A stretch of DNA of 64,000 nt from Fictibacillus fluitans (GCF_030418125.1 NZ_JAUHTR010000007.1:186001-250000); one strand, 5' to 3'. Shown: positions 33,283 to 41,690, counted from the stretch's first letter. Notes: generated by a model from the sequence alone, not told the origin. Made by a program: numbers and translations.

Positions 33283-34098
33283 TTACGCCAGGTTCCCAAC
33301 CAGTTCTACAGGCTTTATGATATCGTATGTCAGACACACGGGCTTTCTCGTTCTTGGGTCCATGCCGATTTCGGCATCGATATTGAAAACGTTTCGAAGC
33401 ACCTGGCGTGTCATCACCTCTTCAGCTGTCCCCTCGTTGATAATGGAACCGTCTTTCATGGCCACCATGTGATGAGCAAAGCGGGCAGCGTGGTTCAGGT
33501 CATGAATCACCATAACAATCGTTCGGTTTTCCACTCTGTTCAGGTGGTCCAGCAGTTCAAGAACTTCCAGCTGGTGGCACATATCAAGGTACGTGGTCGG
33601 CTCATCCAAAAGGATGATGTCTGTTTCCTGCGCCAATGCCATCGCGATCCATACCCGCTGGCGCTGTCCGCCTGAAAGGGCATCGACCGGGCGGTCCTTA
33701 AATTCATGAATGCCGGTAACCTGCAGGGACCAGTCAATGACCTCATAATCCTTCTTCGTAAGTTTTCCAAGGCCCTTTTGGTAGGGAAATCTTCCGTAGG
33801 AAACAAGCTCACCAACTGTCAGTCCTTCTGGTGCGTCAGGGGACTGAGGCAAAATCGCCATCTTTTGGGCAATCTTCTTCGTGGGTTCCTTGCTGATCCC
33901 CTTCCCGTCAAGATACACCATGCCGGTTTTCGGATTCAGGATGCGGGACAACGTTTTCAAAAGCGTTGACTTTCCGCATCCGTTAGGCCCGATAATCGCC
34001 GTAATTTGTCCATCCGGAATGGAAACTCCGAGATTCTTCACTATATCTCTTTCACCGTATGTAACCGTCAAATTTTCAGCGTGCAGCCTGGACATCAT
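33283..34098 (-). CDS. siderophore ABC transporter ATPase
   Basis: A 271-residue ATPase of the FecE/YusV type. Walker A GPNGCGKST (about 37-45), Q-loop ILPQSPDAPEGLTVGELV, signature LSGGQRQRVWIAMALAQ (about 141-157), Walker B DIILLDEPTTYLD (about 160-172), H-loop MVIHDLNHAARF. ATG tandem after AGGAGG. First gene of the operon, 49 bases after the main Fur box. YusV-like ATPases may serve several uptake systems. Confidence 0.92.
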   Translation of the reverse strand: MMSRLHAENLTVTYGERDIVKNLGVSIPDGQITAIIGPNGCGKSTLLKTLSRILNPKTGMVYLDGKGISKEPTKKIAQKMAILPQSPDAPEGLTVGELVSYGRFPYQKGLGKLTKKDYEVIDWSLQVTGIHEFKDRPVDALSGGQRQRVWIAMALAQETDIILLDEPTTYLDMCHQLEVLELLDHLNRVENRTIVMVIHDLNHAARFAHHMVAMKDGSIINEGTAEEVMTRQVLRNVFNIDAEIGMDPRTRKPVCLTYDIIKPVELVGNLA

Positions 34099-34146
34099 TG
34101 AAGCCTCCTCTTAAACCCTACCTGTAATCTATATCAATCCATCAAT

Positions 34147-34161
34147 TGAAAATGATTATCA
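34147..34161 (-). promoter_or_regulatory. Fur box of the siderophore operon
   Basis: TGAAAATGATTATCA matches the consensus TGATAATNATTATCA except at one position. It sits 49 bases before the ATPase start, so iron repression is expected. Confidence 0.85.
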
Positions 34162-34224
34162 ATCTCGTGTTTAATTTTATGGGATTACCAGAAAGATGTC
34201 AACCTTGTTCCCAGAATTGTCAAT

Positions 34225-34261
34225 AAAAAAAGCTGGCCTCCATGATTTGAGAGGGCAGCCT
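34225..34261 (-). terminator. terminator of the cupin transcript
   Basis: GGCTG-CCTC arm pairs with GAGG-CAGC and is followed by seven Us on the minus strand, 13 bases past the cupin stop. Confidence 0.8.
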
Positions 34262-34273
34262 TCTTCTAAAACC

Positions 34274-34678
34274 TTAGCCTTGCAGCTTACTGTATGCTTC
34301 TTCATCGACAGCTTCCAGCCAGACGGTTTCTCCTGGTGTAAGGGCCAAGTGAACAAACCAGCTGTCTTTTGTGGCACCATGCCAGTGTTTTACTTGGGGC
34401 GGGATATTAATCACATCGCCTGATTTTAATAATTGAGCGGGTTTTCCTTCCTCCTGATACCAGCCCTCTCCGCCTGTGACCAGTAAAACCTGTCCAACGT
34501 TGTGAGAATGCCAGTTATTGCGCGCTCCCGGAGCAAAGGTTACATTTCCAATTGCGGTATTGAGTGGTTCCGGATCGGTAAACACCATCTGCAGGTAGGC
34601 ATCACCGATAAAATTGGCTGCATCCGCTTTTTGCCCTAACGGAAAAACGGTACTGTTTCTTAAATGTTCATTTTTCAC
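34274..34678 (-). CDS. cupin domain protein
   Basis: A 134-residue single cupin with motif 1 NWHSHNVGQVLLVTGGEGWYQEEG (about 54-77; two His and a Glu-like ligand) and motif 2 INIPPQVKHWHGA (about 90-102, third His). Similar small cupins occur next to transporters or carboxymuconolactone decarboxylases; substrate unknown. GTG start behind GCAGGGA. It follows the MFS gene by 29 bases on the same strand and shares its transcript and probably the TetR-controlled promoter. Confidence 0.83.
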   Translation of the reverse strand: MKNEHLRNSTVFPLGQKADAANFIGDAYLQMVFTDPEPLNTAIGNVTFAPGARNNWHSHNVGQVLLVTGGEGWYQEEGKPAQLLKSGDVINIPPQVKHWHGATKDSWFVHLALTPGETVWLEAVDEEAYSKLQG

Positions 34679-34707
34679 TTTTGTCCCTGCTTTCTTTTAC
34701 TTTACTT

Positions 34708-35886
34708 TTATCGTGAAATAGCTTTCTCGTAAGCCCTTGTTTTGATGCTTGGACTCAGCGAAAACCAAGCCATTACAACGGCAATAGCGACCGATACAGC
34801 TCCCAGCCAGCTGACCGCCTGTACCGACAGGCTTTTTACAGCAATACCGCCCATTCCGGCGGCGGCCGCAATGCCCAGCTGGATGAAGGAGCCATAAAGA
34901 CTCAGCATGATCCCTGACGCTTCCGGGGCAAGCCGGATCAGATTATACTGCATACCCGGACCCGATGACCATGCCGAAAAGGACCAAAGCATCAGCAGCG
35001 GAATCGCAGCCCATGCGGAGCTGGCAATCGTAGACAGGAGAACTAAAGCCGTGACGTGGAGAACCAGTCCGCCGATTAGCGTCCTGCGGTTACCGATCCG
35101 GTCTGTCATGAACCCGCCAAACTTGGAACCTATTAAGGTAGCGATACCAAAGGCAAACAGGGCTCCGCTTACTTCTTTTCCGGTCATGGAGGTAACGGTT
35201 AACAGGAAGGGCGCTATATAGGAATACATTACCCCATATCCCAGCTGCCAAAAGAACGTGACACCGAGACCCATTAAAATTTTCGGGTTTTTCAAGTGAG
35301 AGAGCTGCCTGCCGAGCGGTACGACAGTCTCATTAGCTGTTGCAGGAATGGTACGGATAATAAGAAGGATTGCCAGTAAGCTGAGAATGCCTATGCCGAC
35401 GAAAATCATCTTCCAGTTGTAAACCGTTGCGATAAGGCGACCAATAGGTACGCCGATGATAATGGCAGCACTAAACCCGAGGATGATGGTCCCAATCGCT
35501 CCTGCCTGTTTTTCCGGCGCTGCTAATTTTGCTGCAGCCGTCTTGGCAGCAATGGCAAAGACTCCACTGCCCAGAGCAAGGACGACACGTGAAACAATAA
35601 GGAAACCAAAGCCCGGCATGATAATCGTCATTGTACTGCCGAGCACCATTAAAACAAGTGAAAGCATCAATAATTTAAGCTGGTTCATTTTCGTGGTTGC
35701 CATCACGACAAGCGGCGATCCTAACGCATTAGCAAGAGCAAATACGGTAATAAGCTGACCTGCCGCTGATACCGAAACATCATTCGAGACTGCCACTTTA
35801 TCCAAAATACCTGCGATTACATATTCCGATGTACTCACCATAAAGGTAACCAGGGCAAGCATGTATATCTTCCAGGTGTTGTTCAT
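34708..35886 (-). CDS. MFS transporter, DHA1 family (A)
   Basis: A 392-residue, 12-helix exporter. Marks: FMVSTSEYVIAGILDKVA near the start, RVVLALGSGVFAIAAKTAAAKLA (about 98-120), GFSAAIIIGVPIGRLIATVYNWKMIF (motif C-like, about 136-161) and GGFMTDRIGNRR (about 258-269). Start: ATG 35886, 7 bases after AGGAT; a GTG five codons upstream has its site too close. Its promoter carries the same operator as MFS gene B, pointing to joint control by the TetR gene between them. Confidence 0.85.
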   Translation of the reverse strand: MNNTWKIYMLALVTFMVSTSEYVIAGILDKVAVSNDVSVSAAGQLITVFALANALGSPLVVMATTKMNQLKLLMLSLVLMVLGSTMTIIMPGFGFLIVSRVVLALGSGVFAIAAKTAAAKLAAPEKQAGAIGTIILGFSAAIIIGVPIGRLIATVYNWKMIFVGIGILSLLAILLIIRTIPATANETVVPLGRQLSHLKNPKILMGLGVTFFWQLGYGVMYSYIAPFLLTVTSMTGKEVSGALFAFGIATLIGSKFGGFMTDRIGNRRTLIGGLVLHVTALVLLSTIASSAWAAIPLLMLWSFSAWSSGPGMQYNLIRLAPEASGIMLSLYGSFIQLGIAAAAGMGGIAVKSLSVQAVSWLGAVSVAIAVVMAWFSLSPSIKTRAYEKAISR

Positions 35887-35942
35887 CTTTATCCTATTCA
35901 CCCCTCTATTGAGTAAAGGAACTCACATAAAAACATCATTGA

Positions 35943-35994
35943 TTGATTAATCAACATCTGTCTATAATTATATATAGGTGTAATATGCATTCAA
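35943..35994 (-). promoter_or_regulatory. promoter and operator of MFS gene A
   Basis: TTGAAT (35989-35994), 16 bases, TATAAT (35967-35972). Downstream of the -10 lie TAGACAGATG and the perfect palindrome TTGATTAATCAA (35943-35954). The same layout recurs before MFS gene B. Confidence 0.75.
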
Positions 35995-36103
35995 TCGTTA
36001 ATTAAGTGTTATTTGTTGTTTAATTAACAAATTCATCAAGTTTGTTGTTTATCCATCAATGAAGCACGTATTGATTATAAATTTTAGAAGGGGTGGCAGG
36101 ACA

Positions 36104-36652
36104 ATGCCTAAAGTAGATAGAAGAATTGCCAAAACTCAAGAGGCGATAAAAAAGTCAATTCTTGAACTGATGAACGAAAAAGATTTTGATAACATAACCA
36201 TTCAGGATATTTCTGACCGGGCAAATGTGAACCGAAGCACGGTTTATCTTCATTACCTGGATAAATACGATTTGCTGGAAAAGATGGTGGAAGAACATAT
36301 CAACCAGCTTAAGGAGACAGATGAATGGGCCTGCCAGGAGGAATGGATTGATGCCACTCAGATCTTTTTTGAATACTTTGAGAAGCATTTTTTATTTTTT
36401 TCAACGATGCTGGCCAGCAAAGGTGCTGCTCCCTCTTTTCGCAGTAAATTCCTGGAGTATGTGATGGACGGGTTCAAAGATGAGCTGCAAAAAACAAACG
36501 GAAAAAGTGAAGGTCTGAGTGATGATGTGGTGGTTAAATTCGCCGCAAATGCTTATGTAGGAGTTTTGGAATCATGGCTAAAGGATGGAATGCCGTCCCC
36601 TCCTAAAACGATAGCAAGAGAACTTGGAATTTTATTAGAGAGAATTCTTTAA
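36104..36652 (+). CDS. TetR/AcrR regulator of the MFS pair
   Basis: A 182-residue repressor: helix-turn-helix at about 12-52 (KKSILELMNEKDFDNITIQDISDRANVNRSTVYLHYLDKYDL) and a helical domain of the TetR_C_7-like type. ATG 36104 follows AGGGGTGG. It is flanked by two outward-facing MFS genes with matching operators, so it likely controls both. Its own upstream region has TTTGTTGTTTA twice (36012 and 36041) and a TTGTT-TAATT-AACAA dyad. Confidence 0.85.
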   Translation: MPKVDRRIAKTQEAIKKSILELMNEKDFDNITIQDISDRANVNRSTVYLHYLDKYDLLEKMVEEHINQLKETDEWACQEEWIDATQIFFEYFEKHFLFFSTMLASKGAAPSFRSKFLEYVMDGFKDELQKTNGKSEGLSDDVVVKFAANAYVGVLESWLKDGMPSPPKTIARELGILLERIL

Positions 36653-36660
36653 AAACATAA

Positions 36661-36692
36661 CGAAAAGGCCGGAGAAACACCTGGCCTTTTCG
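36661..36692. terminator. bidirectional terminator
   Basis: CGAAAAGGCC/GGCCTTTTCG stem with a 12-base loop, between the TetR gene and convergent MFS gene B. Confidence 0.75.
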
Positions 36693-36705
36693 AATGCTTA
36701 GAATT

Positions 36706-37875
36706 TCACCTGGAAAGTTGCTGTGCTGGCACATGCTTGTAATTCCTTAAGAATATGGCGGCCACACTCAAAACCAATGACAGGATCCCCGCCATTACAA
36801 CATATTGGATACCCATCTCTGTTATAAACAAACCGCCCATAGCTGCTCCAAAGGTAGCTCCTATGTTGCAGGATGACAAAAATAAACCATTGGCGAAATC
36901 CGGAGCTTCGGGAGCTGCGGTTGAAAGCAAATATTGATTGATATTGGCCCCCACCCCGGCCAATATGCCCCAAATGAAAGTGACGATCGCCATGGGCACC
37001 GTAAATTGTCCTGTGAAAAATAAAATAATATAAACGGCTCCCAATACAAAAGGAAAAGATGCCACTGATTTCATGGCCCTCTGTGTAAGCAGCCTTCCTG
37101 CCACAATGTTTCCTATAATATTGGCTCCGCCATAAATGAATAACGTTAAACTTATGATATTCGGAGACATATTTGTCACGGTTTTCAGGTATTCAGCAAG
37201 ATAACTGTATACCCCTATGACGGATGCATTTAATAAAATAACAGCCACTACGGAAAACCAGGTGATGGATTTTTTCAATACCTTCAATTGCGATCCATAA
37301 TGAAGTTTTTCATTAACGGGCATCGACGGCACATACAGCCATGTAGCAATGAGGACTAATGCATTAACAGCCGCAAAGAAACTCATCCCCGTCTGCAAAA
37401 AAGTGACACTGGTTATGAAGCTTACAACCGGCACACCGACGACCATCCCTGCTGATACGCCAATAAACACTCTGGAAACCGCTTTTGGCGCTCCCTCCCT
37501 GCTGACCGAAGCAGCGGCAACTGAAAAGGCCAATGAACAATAGATGGGATGAAACAGACCTTGTATTCCGCGGGCAATTAACAGAACGTTAAAATTTGAC
37601 GTGTAGATGGATACAATATTGCCCACAAGAAAAACACACAATACAAGCAACATCACATTTTTGCGATTGATACCCGAAAACAATAACGGCAGCGTTGGGC
37701 CGGATAGCGCAACGGCAAGAGCAAAGAAACTCACCAGCCACCCCGCTTTTGAAATGCTGACATTAAAGTGTTCTGCAATATCGGGCAGTATCCCAATTAC
37801 CCCCATCTCGGTATTCAAAATACCAAAGACACCTACAGTCAAAATGAAGATCAACAGGCTATTGCGATTAACCAT
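36706..37875 (-). CDS. MFS transporter, DHA1 family (B)
   Basis: A 389-residue, 12-helix exporter resembling YdhP/AraJ-type sugar or drug exporters: NTEMGVIGILPDIAEHFNVSISKAGWLVSFFALAVALSGP (about 21-60), RGIQGLFHPIYCSLAFSVAAASV (about 101-123) and GVSAGMVVGVPVVSF. ATG 37875 has GGAG 9 bases before it; earlier in-frame codons lack a site. Control as for MFS gene A. Substrate unknown. Confidence 0.85.
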   Translation of the reverse strand: MVNRNSLLIFILTVGVFGILNTEMGVIGILPDIAEHFNVSISKAGWLVSFFALAVALSGPTLPLLFSGINRKNVMLLVLCVFLVGNIVSIYTSNFNVLLIARGIQGLFHPIYCSLAFSVAAASVSREGAPKAVSRVFIGVSAGMVVGVPVVSFITSVTFLQTGMSFFAAVNALVLIATWLYVPSMPVNEKLHYGSQLKVLKKSITWFSVVAVILLNASVIGVYSYLAEYLKTVTNMSPNIISLTLFIYGGANIIGNIVAGRLLTQRAMKSVASFPFVLGAVYIILFFTGQFTVPMAIVTFIWGILAGVGANINQYLLSTAAPEAPDFANGLFLSSCNIGATFGAAMGGLFITEMGIQYVVMAGILSLVLSVAAIFLRNYKHVPAQQLSR

Positions 37876-37908
37876 GATTAAACACTCCAAACCTTTTAGC
37901 AATTACTG

Positions 37909-37959
37909 TTGATTAAGCAACATATGTCTATCTTATAAAAGGTAAGAACAGACAATCAA
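37909..37959 (-). promoter_or_regulatory. promoter and operator of MFS gene B
   Basis: TTGATT (37954-37959), 16 bases, TATAAG (37932-37937), then TAGACATATG and TTGATTAAGCAA (37909-37920). Aligned with the site before MFS gene A, nearly every base between -10 and palindrome agrees. ATATGTC/GACATAT arms (37967-37997) lie just upstream of the -35. Confidence 0.75.
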
Positions 37960-38035
37960 TCGCTAAATATGTCCGATTTGATGGTTATCCGACATATGAA
38001 TCGTATTTGTCGATTATCTCTGGAAGATTTAAAAC

Positions 38036-38062
38036 AAAAAAAAAAGCCCCATTTGGGACTTC
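38036..38062 (-). terminator. terminator of the alcohol dehydrogenase gene
   Basis: AAG-CCC/GGG-CTT stem with an AAAT loop followed by ten or more Us on the minus strand, close to the dehydrogenase stop. Confidence 0.7.
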
Positions 38063-38074
38063 TTAGGACGCAAC

Positions 38075-39115
38075 TTATATTGTGCTTGTGTCAATAACAA
38101 AACGATACTTAACATCAGAAGCCAGTACGCGCTTATAGGCTTCGTCAATTTGGTCAGCTGAGATCACTTCAATCTTAGGAGCAATGTTGTGCTCTGCACA
38201 GAAATCAAGCATCTCTTGCGTCTGACGAATGCCTCCGATCATGGAGCCGGCAAATGAACGGCGGTGACCGATCAAAGAGAACACATTTACTTCAAGCGGC
38301 TCTGCAGGCGCACCGACATTTACAAGCGTACCGTCAAGCGTAAGCAGTGAGAAGTAAGCATCCATGTCAATCTTTGCACTTACCGTATTGATAATCAGAT
38401 CAAACGTTCCGGCAAGCTTCTGAAAGGTTTCCGGATCTTTTGTAGCATAGTAATCTTTTGCGCCGAATTCTAAACCATCTTCCTTTTTGCTTAGTGATTG
38501 GGACAGAACCGTAACTTCAGCGCCCATCGCATGTGCAATTTTGACTGCCATATGACCAAGGCCGCCCATACCAACAACCGCTACTTTCTTGCCTGGGCCC
38601 GCTCCCCAATGCTGTAATGGAGAATACGTCGTGATTCCCGCGCAAAGCAATGGTGCCGCTGCGTCAAGCTCGATGTTATCAGGAATTCTGACGACGAAGT
38701 CTTCGGTTACTACGATATGGGTAGAATAGCCACCCTGTGTCGGCTCTCCGTATTTATCAACACCTGCATAGGTAGGAACATTACCTTTAAGGCAGTATTG
38801 CTCTTCTCCTTTTTGGCAGTTCACACATTCACCACAGGAGTCGACCATACATCCAACACCTACTCTGTCACCAACTTTGTACTTGGTAACCTCTGCTCCT
38901 ACTTCTGTTACAAATCCGGCAATCTCGTGCCCTGGAACGAGCGGATAATTCACTTCGCCCCATTCGCCGTGAGCGGTATGGATATCAGAATGGCAGATGC
39001 CTGCAAACTTAATTTCAATTAGAACATCATTTGTATCAAGGTCGCGCCGATTAATTTCAGCTTCGCGAAAAGGAGTGTCTGGACCATCTACAGCTCTTGC
39101 TTTAGCAGTTATCAT
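38075..39115 (-). CDS. adhA: zinc-dependent NAD(P) alcohol dehydrogenase, AdhA/YahK-like
   Basis: A 346-residue medium-chain dehydrogenase. Catalytic zinc site [15 protein letters not shown] and [12 protein letters not shown] (about 38-68), structural zinc Cys cluster [21 protein letters not shown] (about 87-107), cofactor site [22 protein letters not shown] (about 169-190). ATG 39115 follows GGAGGT at 6 bases. It has a MerR-type promoter with 19-base spacer and a divergent MerR gene. B. subtilis AdhA with AdhR is the model: response to formaldehyde or methylglyoxal. Confidence 0.9.
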   Translation of the reverse strand: MITAKARAVDGPDTPFREAEINRRDLDTNDVLIEIKFAGICHSDIHTAHGEWGEVNYPLVPGHEIAGFVTEVGAEVTKYKVGDRVGVGCMVDSCGECVNCQKGEEQYCLKGNVPTYAGVDKYGEPTQGGYSTHIVVTEDFVVRIPDNIELDAAAPLLCAGITTYSPLQHWGAGPGKKVAVVGMGGLGHMAVKIAHAMGAEVTVLSQSLSKKEDGLEFGAKDYYATKDPETFQKLAGTFDLIINTVSAKIDMDAYFSLLTLDGTLVNVGAPAEPLEVNVFSLIGHRRSFAGSMIGGIRQTQEMLDFCAEHNIAPKIEVISADQIDEAYKRVLASDVKYRFVIDTSTI

Positions 39116-39169
39116 GAAAGAACCTCCAAGTATGTATAGTTTCAAGAGATCTTTTTCTCTTGTAACCCC

Positions 39170-39200
39170 ATGGTATTCCTTAGAGTTAACTCTAGGTCAA
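39170..39200 (-). promoter_or_regulatory. MerR-type promoter of the alcohol dehydrogenase
   Basis: TTGACC (39195-39200), 19-base spacer, TACCAT (39170-39175). The spacer holds the 14-base palindrome TAGAGTTAACTCTA (39181-39194). The long spacer with a central dyad is the classic layout untwisted by MerR activators. Confidence 0.85.
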
Positions 39201-39251
39201 GCAATTACATCCTATATTTAAAAACTATTTACACATCCCTCCTGAGTGTCT

Positions 39252-39303
39252 TTGACATGAGATAAATTCAGTGATAGAATTTTCCAAACCATAGAGTTAA
39301 CTC
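39252..39303 (+). promoter_or_regulatory. merR promoter and operator
   Basis: TTGACA (39252-39257), 17 bases, TAGAAT (39275-39280), a strong sigma-A promoter. AGAGTTAACTC (39293-39303), a second copy of the dehydrogenase operator, lies after the -10, fitting autorepression. Confidence 0.8.
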
Positions 39304-39333
39304 GAAGTCTATATCCAGACAAGGAGATAAGTG

Positions 39334-39741
39334 ATGAAGACCTATACCATAAGCGAAGTTGCAAAAGAATTGGACCTTACCGTATATACTTTGCGTTACT
39401 ACGACAAAGAGGGACTTATGCCTTTTGTAGAACGAACACCAAACGGAAATCGACTGTTTAAAGAAACCGACATCGGCGCGTTAAAAGTCATTGAATGCCT
39501 CAAATCCACCGGGATGCCGATTAAAGAAATCAAAACCTTCATTGACTGGTGCTCTGAGGGAGATTCCACTCTGGAACAACGATATAACATGTTTATTGAG
39601 CGAAAAGCCAATGTGGAAGCACAGATGGAAGAGCTGAAAAAGACAATGGAGATCATCCAGCATAAATGTTCCTATTATAAAACAGCAATGGATGCGGGCA
39701 CTGAAGATATTCATAAAGAAGAAAAGTTAGCGAAGATGTAA
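39334..39741 (+). CDS. adhR: MerR family regulator, AdhR-like
   Basis: A 135-residue MerR protein: winged helix at 1-70 (YTISEVAKELDLTVYTLRYYDKEGLMPFVERTPNGNRLFKETDIGAL) and a coiled-coil dimer helix. Two Cys, in IECLKSTGMP (about 52) and IDWCSEGDS (about 71), are candidates for aldehyde or thiol sensing; AdhR of B. subtilis uses a conserved Cys in the same area. ATG 39334 follows AAGGAG at 7 bases. It probably activates the divergent alcohol dehydrogenase. Confidence 0.88.
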   Translation: MKTYTISEVAKELDLTVYTLRYYDKEGLMPFVERTPNGNRLFKETDIGALKVIECLKSTGMPIKEIKTFIDWCSEGDSTLEQRYNMFIERKANVEAQMEELKKTMEIIQHKCSYYKTAMDAGTEDIHKEEKLAKM

Positions 39742-39743
39742 TC

Positions 39744-39784
39744 AAAAAAGCCTAAAATTCCGGAATGGAACATTAGGCTTTTTT
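39744..39784 (+). terminator. terminator of merR
   Basis: AAAGCCTAA/TTAGGCTTT stem with a 17-base loop, then Ts. Confidence 0.8.
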
Positions 39785-39932
39785 GCGTTTAAAAATATAA
39801 GGTATTCTCGGGTTTTGACTCAATGGAAACCGCTCACATGCAACTCTACTATTTACTAATTGGTGCTAATATTTTGTAACCTTTGGGTACGTACCTGCTT
39901 CTACAACACTGAGTTGAACACTTGTTATTGCT

Positions 39933-40421
39933 TTAACGAAACTCTAATATATGTAAACCCTCAGATGCCTCTGGTGGTTCAAAAAAATTAGTAACATGAA
40001 TGAATACCGCTTCTGTATCAAAAGATGCTCTTTCAGGCTGTTCGATACGTCTTTGTGCAATTTGACGTAAGCATTGCTCGTTATTTAGATTAAGGAAAAT
40101 TAGTTGATGACTTGCATGGACCTCTTTTGCTATATCCAAAAACCACTTTCGCTGTTTTTTCGTGTTACCTGGAAAATCCATCACGACATCTGTACCCACA
40201 CTTAATATGTTTTGGATATGCTTTTTCAACAATGGTTTTAGCTGAGCGGAAAATTTTAGATAGTCCTCAAATGATTCGACCAGATTGGGATAAAGAGATG
40301 AAATCCATTCATCCTCAGACAACAGTACAGCATGCTTTTCCATCGCCAATTGTTTAGATTTAGTTGATTTTCCTGCCCCCATTTTTCCACAGAAAAAGTA
40401 TAGCGTTCCCGATTGTTTCAT
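39933..40421 (-). CDS. P-loop kinase-like ATPase (AAA_33)
   Basis: A 162-residue single-domain P-loop protein: Walker A FCGKMGAGKSTKSKQ (about 10-24), DE-rich SEDEWISSLYP (about 35-45), VVMDFPGNTKKQRKWFL (Walker B-like) and an RRIEQPERASFD lid near 123-134. Fits zeta-toxin/chloramphenicol-phosphotransferase-like small-molecule kinases. Single gene; substrate unknown. Bases 39785-39932 hold nothing evident. Confidence 0.78.
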   Translation of the reverse strand: MKQSGTLYFFCGKMGAGKSTKSKQLAMEKHAVLLSEDEWISSLYPNLVESFEDYLKFSAQLKPLLKKHIQNILSVGTDVVMDFPGNTKKQRKWFLDIAKEVHASHQLIFLNLNNEQCLRQIAQRRIEQPERASFDTEAVFIHVTNFFEPPEASEGLHILEFR

Positions 40422-40522
40422 ATCCTTAACCCCTCGTGCTTTTTAATTATCGCCTGACCTTTTTAAAGCTATATTCTGCTGATACCTGATCATATCCTTC
40501 TAAAACCATATCCTCTATCAAT

Positions 40523-40559
40523 AAAAAAAGAGAAATGCTCTGGGCATCTCTCTTTTTTT
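40523..40559. terminator. hairpin terminator between ssrA and the kinase gene
   Basis: AAAAGAGA-ATGC pairs with GCAT-TCTCTTTT with a short loop, and has T7 and A7 flanks. It can back up the ssrA terminator on the minus strand. Confidence 0.7.
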
Positions 40560-40608
40560 GATTTAGGCTTTCAATTATGTTTTATCAGAATGCTATTAAG
40601 TCACAGAA

Positions 40609-40640
40609 ATAAAAAAACCACCAACAGTATGTATTGGTGG
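40609..40640 (-). terminator. ssrA terminator sharing the CCA end
   Basis: CCACCAA, which includes the mature 3'-CCA of tmRNA, pairs with TTGGTGG and is followed by seven Us. The terminator arm is thus part of the tmRNA end and must be removed by processing. Confidence 0.8.
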
Positions 40641-40995
40641 AGACGGTGGGAGTCGAACCCACGTCCAAAGATAACGGCACTTAAGCTTCTACGAGTGTAG
40701 TCGACATATTAGCGTTTCGCGACTTCAGCTGCCTGTCGACAGGCGTTTGAAGTGCTAGCCTGATTGTGCTCTTCCTTCGTCCTCAGGCGGAGGACAGCCG
40801 GCGTAGCCCACTAAGAGTGAGACCCTTACCCTACCACATGGGCGATGGAGGGAGGATCAGCTAAAGTGCTATTACGCAGCTAAAGCTAGGTTGTTGTTAG
40901 TTTTGCCAGTTATAGGCGTTGGCGTTTTAACGAGGCCGACCCCCTCGACTCGCAACTTAAGCTCGAACTATCCCTGTCGAATCCGTAACGTCCCC
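40638..40995 (-). ncRNA. ssrA: tmRNA (transfer-messenger RNA)
   Basis: A 358-nt tmRNA that rescues stalled ribosomes with SmpB. The 5' end GGGGACGTTACGGATTCGAC and the 3' end GGTTCGACTCCCACCGTCTCCACCA form the tRNA-Ala-like part. The tag reading frame lies at 40872-40907 and encodes GKTNNNLALAA before TAA, giving AGKTNNNLALAA with the charged Ala; the LALAA end is a ClpXP degron. Pseudoknot-like pairs (for example GTCCTCCGCCTGAGGAC) are visible. Own promoter upstream; follows smpB. Confidence 0.97.
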
Positions 40996-41074
40996 ATGAT
41001 AGAAATCCCGGGGTGAAACTTACGGGAAGTTAAAGCTGCTGCAACTTTTTATTCAGTTGTTAGCAACACAATAG

Positions 41075-41103
41075 AGTATAGCATTTTTACGCTGTTTTTT
41101 CAA
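41075..41103 (-). promoter_or_regulatory. ssrA promoter
   Basis: TTGAAA (41098-41103), 17 bases, TATACT (41075-41080); a strong sigma-A promoter 80 bases before the mature tmRNA 5' end. Confidence 0.85.
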
Positions 41104-41121
41104 CCGTGCGCATTCTCCAGT

Positions 41122-41589
41122 TTATGCCTTTTGGCGGTCCCTGAAGGCGCGTTCGATCTCGCGTTTGGCATCTTTTTGCTTGAGATCCTGACGCTTGTCG
41201 TAGTTCTTTTTACCCTTGGCCAAGCCGATTAAAACCTTCGCAAATCCGTTTTTCAGGTACAGCTTCAGCGGTACGATGGAGTATCCCTGCTCTTTCGTCT
41301 GGTCCAAAAGCTTGGCGATTTCCTTCTTGTGTAATAGAAGCTTGCGCGTTCTCAGCGGATCATGGTTGTACCGGTTTCCCTGTTCGTACGGGCTCACGTG
41401 CATGTTGTGAAGAAACAGTTCTCCATTTTGCACACGGGCGAATGAATCCTTCAGGTTAATCCGGCCAGCCCTGATGGCTTTGATTTCAGTACCCTGGAGG
41501 ACGATGCCTGCCTCAAAGGTTTCTTCCACATGATAATCGTGCCGCGCTTTTTTATTTTGAGCGACAAGTTTTCCTTCTCCTCTTGGCAT
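41122..41589 (-). CDS. smpB: SsrA-binding protein
   Basis: A 155-residue OB-fold protein that binds tmRNA and places it in the ribosome. Marks: [42 protein letters not shown] (about 12-53), [15 protein letters not shown] (about 64-78) and the basic helical tail [35 protein letters not shown] lies before the ATG. It has its own promoter just after rnr and is followed by ssrA, the conserved Bacillus order. Confidence 0.97.
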   Translation of the reverse strand: MPRGEGKLVAQNKKARHDYHVEETFEAGIVLQGTEIKAIRAGRINLKDSFARVQNGELFLHNMHVSPYEQGNRYNHDPLRTRKLLLHKKEIAKLLDQTKEQGYSIVPLKLYLKNGFAKVLIGLAKGKKNYDKRQDLKQKDAKREIERAFRDRQKA

Positions 41590-41623
41590 GTTTCATGACC
41601 TCCCCAAAACAAGTGCAACCTTA

Positions 41624-41680
41624 ATTATACTTAATTGGTCAGGAAACGTCAAATACAGCAGCAGGCTGCATGACGTTTCC
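41624..41680 (-). promoter_or_regulatory. smpB promoter inside the post-rnr hairpin
   Basis: GGAAACGTCA and TGACGTTTCC (41671-41680 and 41642-41651) form a 10-pair hairpin after rnr with an inner GCAG/CTGC stem but no U-tract. Its distal arm contains TTGACG (41647-41652), which with TATAAT (41624-41629) at 17 bases makes a good sigma-A promoter for smpB. Confidence 0.78.
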
Positions 41681-41690
41681 CTGCACCGGT

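Noticed and set aside
37967-37997. Separate terminator or RNA from the ATATGTC/GACATAT repeat
   Set aside because: A 17-base loop, weak AT-rich arms and no U-tract; more likely a protein site or chance.
39785-39932. Small gene between merR and the kinase gene
   Set aside because: No open frame with a ribosome binding site is visible.
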